Shown: one piece after another, positions 54,190-64,000 of the stretch | Position numbering within the stretch: position 1 is the stretch's first letter | Layout: each line of letters begins with the position of its first letter | Assembly (NCBI GenBank): GCA_039621445.1 | Contig: CP154954.1 | Span: 27,516,123 to 27,580,122 of the forward strand | Reading direction: 5' to 3' | From: Euglena gracilis | Lineage: Eukaryota; Euglenida; Euglenophyceae; Euglenales | DNA: 64,000 bases | Notes under the pieces: generated by a model | What the model saw: only the letters and a program-made list of their open reading frames with translations | The model's database searches: none | Told to the model about the DNA's origin: nothing | Program-made: the position numbers and the translations under genes

Positions 54190-54687
54190 GGGGGGGGGGA
54201 AAAATGCGTTTCGCATTTTTTCGCATTTTTTTGCATTTTTGGTGCATTTTTTCAAATTTTTAAAAAATGCGCAGTTTTGCGCATTTTTCGCATTTTTTGC
54301 GCATTTTTTCGTTTTTTTCAGCACATTTTTTGCTTTTTGGCACATTTTTCGTGATTTTCCAAAATTTTCGCATTTTTGACCATTTTTGCAATTTTTTGCA
54401 AAATTTTGAAATTTTTGACTTTTGTTGAATCGTACTTTTTTTTTATTATTCTACTTATTTTCTTCAACTTTTTTGCCTTTTTTGCATGTTTTTGGGTTAT
54501 TTTTGCATTTTCGTGATTTTTGCGCATTTTTTTCTCGGATTTTGCACATTTTTGCGCATTTTTTTCCAAAAATGCGCATTTTTTGCGCATATTTTTTTGC
54601 GCATTTTTGCGCATTTTTTGCGCATTTTTGCGCATTTTTGCGCATTTTTTTCCGAGGCCGGGCGAGCGCATTCCCCCCCCCCCCCTG
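54187..54687. mobile_element. MITE with CAGGGGG TIRs and T-rich GCGCATTTTT core
   Basis: Left CAGGGGGGGGGGGAAAAATG at 54187 and right CGCATTCCCCCCCCCCCCCTG ending 54687 are inverted repeats apart from run length. Flanks are TATATA and TATAGA, consistent with a TATA-rich target, but the TSD is not decisive inside an AT tract. The core is about 450 bp of repeats of (G)CGCATTTTTT. Same family as 31753-32272. Confidence 0.7.
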
Positions 54688-54989
54688 TATAGAGAGAGAG
54701 AGAGAGAGATATATAGAGAGATATATATATATATATATATATATAGATATACTATCTATATCTCTCTCGTATATAGATCTATATATCTATATAGATCTCT
54801 ATATCTCTAGATCTCTCTCTATATATATATATATATACTCTTATATATATATATATATCTCTATATATATATATATAATATAGATTCTATTATATATATC
54901 TCTCTCCTATAGATCTCTCTATATCTCTCTCTCATATCTCTCTCTCTACTCTCTCTCTCTCTCTCTCTATCTCTCTCATATATATTATC
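54688..54989. repeat. (GA)n/(TA)n/(CT)n low-complexity tract
   Basis: GAGAGA, ATATAT, CTCTCT and mixed TATCTC runs immediately left of the satellite array. Confidence 0.95.
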
Positions 54990-57900
54990 TGTTGGTTGCA
55001 CGAAATGAGCAGATTTAGATGGGTGCATTCGACCATTCCGGGGGACATTTACCAGGTCAGCCCAGGTTACCATGTAAAAATGGACCAAATTGGGCCTTAC
55101 TCCGAGTAACCGAATGGGTGTTCCAGGAGGCCTCCAAAGTCAGGGGACCCGTTGGTTTCATGATTGTCGTGGTTTAATGGTAAGAAAAACATGCAGCGAG
55201 CGGGATGGTTGCAAGAAATGAGCAGATTTAGATGGGTGCATTCGACCATTCCGGGGGACATTTACCAGGTCAGCCCAGGTTACCATGTAAAAATGGACCA
55301 AATTGGGCCTTACTCCGAGTAACCGAATGGGTGTTCCAGGAGGCCTCCAAAGTCAGGGGACCCGTTGGTTTCATGATTGTCGTGGTTTAATGGTAAGAAA
55401 AACATGCAGCCGGAAGGTTGGTTGCAAGAAATGAGCTGATTTTAGATGGGTGCATTCGACCATTCCGGGGGACATTTACCAGGTCAGCCCAGGTTACCAT
55501 GTAAAAATGGACCAAATTGGGCCTTACTCCGAGTAACCGAATGGGTGTTCCAGGAGGCCTCCAAAGTCAGGGGACCCGTTGGTTTCATGATTGTCGTGGT
55601 TTAATGGTAAGAAAAACATGCAGCCGGAAGGTTGGTTGCAAGAAATGAGCAGATTTAGATGGGTGCATTCGACCATTCCGGGGGACATTTACCAGGTCAG
55701 CCCAGGTTACCATGTAAAAATGGACCAAATTGGGCCTTACTCCGAGTAACCGAATGGGTGTTCCAGGAGGCCTCCAAAGTCAGGGGACCCGTTGGTTTCA
55801 TGATTGTCGTGGTTTAATGGTAAGAAAAACATGCAGCGGGAAGGTTGGTTGCAAGAAATGAGCAGATTTAGATGGGTGCATTCGACCATTCCGGGGGACA
55901 TTTACCAGGTCAGCCCAGGTTACCATGTAAAAATGGACCAAATTGGGCCTTACTCCGAGTAACCGAATGGGTGTTCCAGGAGGCCTCCAAAGTCAGGGGA
56001 CCCGTTGGTTTCATGATTGTCGTGGTTTAATGGTAAGAAAAACATGCAGCGGGAATGTTGGTTGCAAGAAATGAGCAGATTTAGATGGGTGCATTCGACC
56101 ATTCCGGGGGACATTTACCAGGTCAGCCCAGGTTACCATGTAAAAATGGACCAAATTGGGCCTTACTCCGAGTAACCGAATGGGTGTTCCAGGAGGCCTC
56201 CAAAGTCAGGGGACCCGTTGGTTTCATGATTGTCGTGGTTTAATGGTAAAAATAAATAGGCAGCAGGGAAGGTTGGTTGCAAGAAATGAGCAGATTTAGA
56301 TGGGTGCATTCGACCATTCCGGGGGACATTTACCAGGTCAGCCCAGGTTACCATGTAAAAATGGACCAAATTGGGCCTTACTCCGAGTAACCGAATGGGT
56401 GTTCCAGGAGGCCTCCAAAGTCAGGGGACCCGTTGGTTTCATGATTGTCGTGGTTTAATGGTAAAATAAAATAGGCAGCAGGGAAGGTTGGTTGCAAGAA
56501 ATGAGCAGATTTAGATGGGTGCATTCGACCATTCCGGGGCACATTTACCAGGTCAGCCCAGGTTACCATGTAAAAATGGACCAAATTGGGCCTTACTCCG
56601 AGTAACCGAATGGGTGTTCCAGGAGGCCTCCAAAGTCAGGGGACCCGTTGGTTTCATGATTGTCGTGGTTTAATGGTAAGAAAAACATGCAGCGGGGCAT
56701 GTTGGTTGCAAGAAATGAGCACATTTAGATGGGTGCATTCGACCATTCCGGGGGACATTTACCAGGTCAGCCCAGGTTACCATGTAAAAATGGACCAAAT
56801 TGGGCCTTACTCCGAGTAACCGAATGGGTGTTCCAGGAGGCCTCCAAAGTCAGGGGACCCGTTGGTTTCATGATTGTCGTGGTTTAATGGTAAGAAAAAC
56901 ATGCAGCCGGAAGGTTGGTTGCAAGAAATGAGCAGATTTAGATGGGTGCATTCGACCATTCCGGGGGACATTTACCAGGTCAGCCCAGGTTACCATGTAA
57001 AAATGGACCAAATTGGGCCTTACTCCGAGTAACCGAATGGGTGTTCCAGGAGGCCTCCAAAGTCAGGGGACCCGTTGGTTTCATGATTGTCGTGGTTTAA
57101 TGGTAAGAAAAACATGCATCCGGAAGGTTGGTTGCAAGAAATGAGCAGATTTAGATGGGTGCATTCGACCATTCCGGGGGACATTTACCAGGTCAGCCCA
57201 GGTTACCATGTAAAAATGGACCAAATTGGGCCTTACTCCGAGTAACCGAATGGGTGTTCCAGGAGGCCTCCAAAGTCAGGGGACCCGTTGGTTTCATGAT
57301 TGTCGTGGTTTAATGGTAAGAAAAACATGCAGCGGGAATGGTTGGTTGCAAGAAATGAGCAGATTTAGATGGGTGCATTCGACCATTCCGGGGGACATTT
57401 ACCAGGTCAGCCCAGGTTACCATGTAAAAATGGACCAAATTGGGCCTTACTCCGAGTAACCGAATGGGTGTTCCAGGAGGCCTCCAAAGTCAGGGGACCC
57501 GTTGGTTTCATGATTGTCGTGGTTTAATGGTAAGAAAAACATGCAGCCGGAAGGTTGGTTGCAAGAAATGAGCAGATTTAGATGGGTGCATTCGACCATT
57601 CCGGGGGACATTTACCAGGTCAGCCCAGGTTACCATGTAAAAATGGACCAAATTGGGCCTTACTCCGAGTAACCGAATGGGTGTTCCAGGAGGCCTCCAA
57701 AGTCAGGGGACCCGTTGGTTTCATGATTGTCGTGGTTTAATGGTAAGAAAAACATGCAGCAGGAATGTTGGTTGCAAGAAATGAGCAGATTTAGATGGGT
57801 GCATTCGACCATTCCGGGGGACATTTACCAGGTCAGCCCAGGTTACCATGTAAAAATGGACCAAATTGGGCCTTACTCCGAGTAACCGAATGGGTGTTCC

Positions 57901-60900
57901 AGGAGGCCTCCAAAGTCAGGGGACCCGTTGGTTTCATGATTGTCGTGGTTTAATGGTAGAAAAAACATGCAGCCGGAAGGTTGGTTGCAAGAAATGAGCA
58001 GATTTAGATGGGTGCATTCGACCATTCCGGGGGACATTTACCAGGTCAGCCCAGGTTACCATGTAAAAATGGACCAAATTGGGCCTTACTCCGAGTAACC
58101 GAATGGGTGTTCCAGGAGGCCTCCAAAGTCAGGGGACCCGTTGGTTTCATGATTGTCGTGGTTTAATGGTAAGAAAAACATGCAGCCGGAAGGTTGGTTG
58201 CAAGAAATGAGCAGATTTAGATGGGTGCATTCGACCATTCCGGGGGACATTTACCAGGTCAGCCCAGGTTACCATGTAAAAATGGACCAAATTGGGCCTT
58301 ACTCCGAGTAACCGAATGGGTGTTCCAGGAGGCCTCCAAAGTCAGGGGACCCGTTGGTTTCATGATTGTCGTGGTTTAATGGTAAGAAAAACATGCAGCC
58401 GGAAGGTTGGTTGCAAGAAATGAGCAGATTTAGATGGGTGCATTCGACCATTCCGGGGGACATTTACCAGGTCAGCCCAGGTTACCATGTAAAAATGGAC
58501 CAAATTGGGCCTTACTCCGAGTAACCGAATGGGTGTTCCAGGAGGCCTCCAAAGTCAGGGGACCCGTTGGTTTCATGATTGTCGTGGTTTAATGGTAAGA
58601 AAAACATGCATCCGGAAGGTTGGTTGCAAGAAATGAGCAGATTTAGATGGGTGCATTCGACCATTCCGGGGGACATTTACCAGGTCAGCCCAGGTTACCA
58701 TGTAAAAATGGACCAAATTGGGCCTTACTCCGAGTAACCGAATGGGTGTTCCAGGAGGCCTCCAAAGTCAGGGGACCCGTTGGTTTCATGATTGTCGTGG
58801 TTTAATGGTAAGAAAAACATGCAGTGAATGTTGGTTGCAAGAAATGAGCAGATTTAGATGGGTGCATTCGACCATTCCGGGGGACATTTACCAGGTCAGC
58901 CCAGGTTACCATGTAAAAATGGACCAAATTGGGCCTTACTCCGAGTAACCGAATGGGTGTTCCAGGAGGCCTCCAAAGTCAGGGGACCCGTTGGTTTCAT
59001 GATTGTCGTGGTTTAATGGTAAGAAAAACATGCAGCGGGAAGGTTGGTTGCAAGAAATGAGCAGATTTAGATGGGTGCATTCGACCATTCCGGGGGACAT
59101 TTACCAGGTCAGCCCAGGTTACCATGTAAAAATGGACCAAATTGGGCCTTACTCCGAGTACCGAATGGGTGTTCCAGGAGGCCTCCAAAGTCAGGGGACC
59201 CGTTGGTTTCATGATTGTCGTGGTTTAATGGTAAGAAAAACATGCAGCCGGAAGGTTGGTTGCAAGAAATGAGCACATTTAGATGGGTGCATTCGACCAT
59301 TCCGGGGGACATTTACCAGGTCAGCCCAGGTTACCATGTAAAAATGGACCAAATTGGGCCTTACTCCGAGTAACCGAATGGGTGTTCCAGGAGGCCTCCA
59401 AAGTCAGGGGACCCGTTGGTTTCATGATTGTCGTGGTTTAATGGTAAGAAAAACATGCAGCGTGAAGGTTGGTTGCAAGAAATGAGCAGATTTAGATGGG
59501 TGCATTCGACCATTCCGGGGGACATTTACCAGGTCAGCCCAGGTTACCATGTAAAAATGGACCAAATTGGGCCTTACTCCGAGTTACCGAATGGGTGTTC
59601 CAGGAGGCCTCCAAAGTCAGGGGACCCGTTGGTTTCATGATTGTCGTGGTTTAATGGTAAGAAAAACATGCATCCGGAAGGTTGGTTGCAAGAAATGAGC
59701 AGATTTAGATGGGTGCATTCGACCATTCCGGGGGACATTTACCAGGTCAGCCCAGGTTACCATGTAAAAATGGACCAAATTGGGCCTTACTCCGAGTAAC
59801 CGAATGGGTGTTCCAGGAGGCCTCCAAAGTCAGGGGACCCGTTGGTTTCATGATTGTCGTGGTTTAATGGTAAGAAAAACATGCAGCGGGAAGGTTGGTT
59901 GCAAGAAATGAGCACATTTAGATGGGTGCATTCGACCATTCCGGGGGACATTTACCAGGTCAGCCCAGGTTACCATGTAAAAATGGACCAAATTGGGCCT
60001 TACTCCGAGTAACCGAATGGGTGTTCCAGGAGGCCTCCAAAGTCAGGGGACCCGTTGGTTTCATGATTGTCGTGGTTTAATGGTAAGAAAAACATGCAGC
60101 CGGAATGTTGGTTGCAAGAAATGAGCAGATTTAGATGGGTGCATTCGACCATTCCGGGGGACATTTACCAGGTCAGCCCAGGTTACCATGTAAAAATGGA
60201 CCAAATTGGGCCTTACTCCGAGTAACCGAATGGGTGTTCCAGGAGGCCTCCAAAGTCAGGGGACCCGTTGGTTTCATGATTGTCGTGGTTTAATGGTAAG
60301 AAAAACATGCAGCGGGAATGTTGGTTGCAAGAAATGAGCACATTTAGATGGGTGCATTCGACCATTCCGGGGGACATTTACCAGGTCAGCCCAGGTTACC
60401 ATGTAAAAATGGACCAAATTGGGCCTTACTCCGAGTTACCGAATGGGTGTTCCAGGAGGCCTCCAAAGTCAGGGGACCCGTTGGTTTCATGATTGTCGTG
60501 GTTTAATGGTAAGAAAAACATGCAGCGGGAATGTTGGTTGCAAGAAATGAGCAGATTTAGATGGGTGCATTCGACCATTCCGGGGGACATTTACCAGGTC
60601 AGCCCAGGTTACCATGTAAAAATGGACCAAATTGGGCCTTACTCCGAGTTACCGAATGGGTGTTCCAGGAGGCCTCCAAAGTCAGGGGACCCGTTGGTTT
60701 CATGATTGTCGTGGTTTAATGGTAAGAAAAACATGCATCCGGAAGGTTGGTTGCAAGAAATGAGCACATTTAGATGGGTGCATTCGACCATTCCGGGGGA
60801 CATTTACCAGGTCCGCCTACTCCGAGAAACCGATTGGTGTTCCAGGAGGCCTCCAAAGTCAGGGGACCCGTTGGTTTCATGATTGTCGTGGTTTAATGGT

Positions 60901-63900
60901 AAGAAAAACATGCGTGAATGTTGGTTGCAAGAAATGAGCAGATTTAGATGGGTGCATTCGACCATTCCGGGGGACATTTACCAGGTCAGCCCAGGTTACC
61001 ATGTAAAAATGGACCAAATTGGGCCTTACTCCGAGTTACCGAATGGGTGTTCCAGGAGGCCTCCAAAGTCAGGGGACCCGTTGGTTTCATGATTGTCGTG
61101 GTTTAATGGTAAGAAAAACATGCAGCGGGAAGGTTGGTTGCAAGAAATGAGCAGATTTAGATGGGTGCATTCGACCATTCCGGGGGACATTTACCAGGTC
61201 AGCCCAGGTTACCATGTAAAAATGGACCAAATTGGGCCTTACTCCGAGTAACCGAATGGGTGTTCCAGGAGGCCTCCAAAGTCAGGGGACCCGTTGGTTT
61301 CATGATTGTCGTGGTTTAATGGTAAGAAAAACATGCAGCCGGAAGGTTGGTTGCAAGAAATGAGCAGATTTAGATGGGTGCATTCGACCATTCCGGGGGA
61401 CATTTACCAGGTCAGCCCAGGTTACCATGTAAAAATGGACCAAATTGGGCCTTACTCCGAGTTACCGAATGGGTGTTCCAGGAGGCCTCCAAAGTCAGGG
61501 GACCGTTGGTTTCATGATTGTCGTGGTTTAATGGTAAGAAAAAAATGCAGCGGGAAGGTTGGTTGCAAGAAATGAGCAGATTTAGATGGGTGCATTCGAC
61601 CATTCCGGGGGACATTTACCAGGTCAGCCCAGGTTACCATGTAAAAATGGACCAAATTGGGCCTTACTCCGAGTTACCTAATGGGTGTTCCAGGAGGCCT
61701 CCAAAGTCAGGGGACCCGTTGGTTTCATGATTGTCGTGGATTAATGGTAAGAAAAACAGACAGCTGGGCCTGCCTTAGCTTGGCCGTGGGCATCGCTTAT
61801 AGGACCGACCTCTCGGACACCCAGCCCATCAGGAGCAGCCAGAACGTTGGTTGCAAGAAATGAGCAGATTTAGATGGGTGCATTCGACCATTCCGGGGGA
61901 CATTTACCAGGTCAGCCCAGGTTACCATGTAAAAATGGACCAAATTGGGCCTTACTCCGAGTTACCGAATGGGTGTTCCAGGAGGCCTCCAAAGTCAGGG
62001 GACCCGTTGGTTTCATGATTGTCGTGGTTTAATGGTAAGAAAAACATGCAGCCGGAAGGTTGGTTGCAAAAAATGAGCACATTTAGATGGGTGCATTCGA
62101 CCATTCCGGGGGACATTTACCAGGTCAGCCCAGGTTACCATGTAAAAATGGACCAAATTGGGCCTTACTCCGAGTTAAGGAATGGGTGTTCCAGGAGGCC
62201 TCCAAAGTCAGGGGACCCGTTGGTTTCATGATTGTCGTGGTTTAATGGTAAGAAAACATGCAGCGGGAATGTTGGTTGCAAGAAATGAGCACATTTAGAT
62301 GGGTGCATTCGACCATTCCGGGGGACATTTACCAGGTCAGCCCAGGTTACCATGTAAAAATGGACCAAATTGGGCCTTACTCCGAGTAACCGAATGGGTG
62401 TTCCAGGAGGCCTCCAAAGTCAGGGGACCCGTTGGTTTCATGATTGTCGTGGTTTAATGGTAAGAAAAACATGCAGCGGGAATGTTGGTTGCAAGAAATG
62501 AGCACATTTCGATGGGTGCATTCGACCATTCCGGGGGACATTTACCAGGTCAGCCCAGGTTACCACGTAAAAATGGACCAAATTGGGCCTTACTCCGAGT
62601 AACCGAATGGGTGTTCCAGGAGGCCTCCAAAGTCAGGGGACCCGTTGGTTTCATGATTGTCGTGGTTTAATGGTAAGAAAGACATGCAGCCGGAAGGTTG
62701 GTTGCAAGAAATGAGCAGATTTAGATGGGTGCATTCGACCATTCCGGGGGACATTTACCAGGTCAGCCCAGGTTACCATGTAAAAATGGACCAAATTGGG
62801 CCTTACTCCGAGTTACCTAATGGGTGTTCCAGGAGGCCTCCAAAGTCAGGGGACCCGTTGGTTTCATGATTGTCGTGGTTTAATGGTAAGAAAAACATGC
62901 AGCGGGAATGTTGGTTGCAAGAAATGAGCACATTTCGATGGGTGCATTCGACCATTCCGGGGGACATTTACCAGGTCAGCCCAGGTTACCACGTAAAAAT
63001 GGACCAAATTGGGCCTTACTCCGAGTAACCGAATGGGTGTTCCAGGAGGCCTCCAAAGTCAGGGGACCCGTTGGTTTCATGATTGTCGTGGTTTAATGGT
63101 AAGAAAGACATGCAGCCGGAAGGTTGGTTGCAAGAAATGAGCAGATTTAGATGGGTGCATTCGACCATTCCGGGGGACATTTACCAGGTCAGCCCAGGTT
63201 ACCATGTAAAAATGGACCAAATTGGGCCTTACTCCGAGTTACCTAATGGGTGTTCCAGGAGGCCTCCAAAGTCAGGGGACCCATTGGTTTCATGATTGTT
63301 GTGGTTTAATGGTAAGAAAAACATGCAGCGGGAATGTCGGTTGCAAGAAATGAGCAGATTTAGATGGGTGCATTCGACCATTCCGGGTGACATTTACCAG
63401 GTCAGCCCAGGTTACCATGTAAAAATGGACCAAATTGGGCCTTACTCCGAGTAACCGAATGGGTGTTCCAGGAGGCCTCCAAAGTCAGGGGACCCGTTGG
63501 TTTCATGATCGTCGTGGTTTAATGGTAAGAAAAACATGCAGCCGGAAGGTTGGTTGCAAGAAATGAGCAGATTTAGATGGGTGCATTCGACCATTCCGGG
63601 GGACATTTACCAGGTCAGCCCAGGTTACCATGTAAAAATGGACCAAATTGGGCCTTACTCCGAGTTACCGAATGGGTGTTCCAGGAGGCCTCCAAAGTCA
63701 GGGGACCCGTTGGTTTCATGATCGTCGTGGATTAATGGTAAGAAAAACATGCAGCCGGAAGGTTGGTTGCAAGAAATGAGCAGATTTAGATGGGTGCATG
63801 CGACCATTCCGGGGGACATTTACCAGGTCATCCCAGGTTACCATGTAAAAATGGACCAAATTGGGCCTTACTCCGAGTAACCGAATGGGTGTTCCAGGAG

Positions 63901-64000
63901 GCCTCCAAAGTCAGGGGACCCGTTGGTTTCATGATCGTCGTGGTTTAATTGTAAGAGAAACATGCAGCCGGAAGGTTGGTTGCAAGAAATGAGCAGATTT
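54990..64000. repeat. Satellite array, 213-bp monomer, about 42 copies, continues past the window
   Basis: The block GGTTTAATGGTAAG recurs at 55171, 55384, 55598 (one inserted T) and 55811, i.e. every 213 bases, to the right edge. Copies are almost identical. Recurrent variants include AGCAGATTT/AGCACATTT, GAGTAACCG/GAGTTACCG/GAGTTACCT and GCAGCGGGAA/GCAGCCGGAA. One copy near 60810 lacks about 45 bases, and one junction (about 61758-61846) holds about 88 bases of foreign sequence. 213 is divisible by 3, but each unit has stops in frame (TAA or the TGA in TTTCATGATTG), so it is not coding. Pericentromeric, subtelomeric or knob location cannot be told. Confidence 0.97.

Noticed and set aside
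55011-55200. tRNA-like A and B boxes in the satellite (TGGTTTAATGG and GCATTCGACC)
   Set aside because: The B-box match is only TTCGAC, there is no cloverleaf, and spacing is about 70 bases.
55000-63721. Repeated 60-77-codon ORFs in the satellite (GYHVKMDQIGPYSE)
   Set aside because: They are just the longest stop-free stretch of each 213-bp unit. Every unit has stops, and there is no start, splice or codon-use evidence.
54990-64000. CRISPR array
   Set aside because: No spacers: units are contiguous, and the context is eukaryotic.

Overview
This window is nuclear DNA of a eukaryote, probably a GC-rich microbial alga or other protist; I cannot name the species. The evidence is short exons bounded by splice signals with matching phases, long introns packed with microsatellites and homopolymeric C/G runs, several transposon superfamilies with target-site duplications (TSDs), and a satellite array. 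TAA, TAG and TGA are all used as stops. No bacterial operons, rRNA or convincing tRNA genes are visible.

Host genes, all on the + strand: (1) about 2.0-9.3 kb, a multi-exon gene that looks like a secretory-pathway glycosyltransferase, followed by three phase-consistent exons at 9.9-10.9 kb that are either its C-terminus or a second gene. (2) about 11.9-30.3 kb, a gene of 16 or more exons for a Gln-rich protein with CCHC zinc knuckles and an FG-rich C-terminus; most adjacent exon phases match through to its TGA at 30284-30286. (3) about 33.0-53.2 kb, a gene whose exon 2/3 junction reads like the CTD-interacting domain (CID) of Pcf11-type factors; its 3' end is not found before the satellite array.

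Transposable elements are nested inside these introns. Gene 2 holds a decayed, intron-bearing hAT/DUF659-like transposase gene (16.5-19.9 kb), which is itself interrupted by a 402-bp MULE-like MITE (10-bp TSD). Gene 2 also carries two 1.2-1.6 kb elements of an apparently unclassified family: termini CTTAGGCGGC..., 5-bp TSDs, and many internal GCGCAAWTGCGC-type palindromes. Intron 1 of the CID gene appears to hold a 16.4-kb member of the same family (33567-49972, TSD TCCCT). It carries a minus-strand gene split by a 12.1-kb non-LTR retrotransposon (EEP endonuclease, reverse transcriptase, RNase H, CCHC finger, 56-bp tandem repeats, A-rich tail, flanking direct repeat). That gives three nested levels: CID gene, then TIR element with cargo gene, then LINE.

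Other elements are a hAT-type MITE with 18-bp perfect TIRs (1059-1484), a MITE family with CAGGGGG termini and T-rich repetitive cores (31753-32272 and 54187-54687), and a ~380-bp dispersed repeat family with GGTCCAG/CTGGACC ends (three full copies). From about 54990 to the right edge the window is about 42 copies of a 213-bp satellite. Several introns begin with GC rather than GT, with reading phases that still match.
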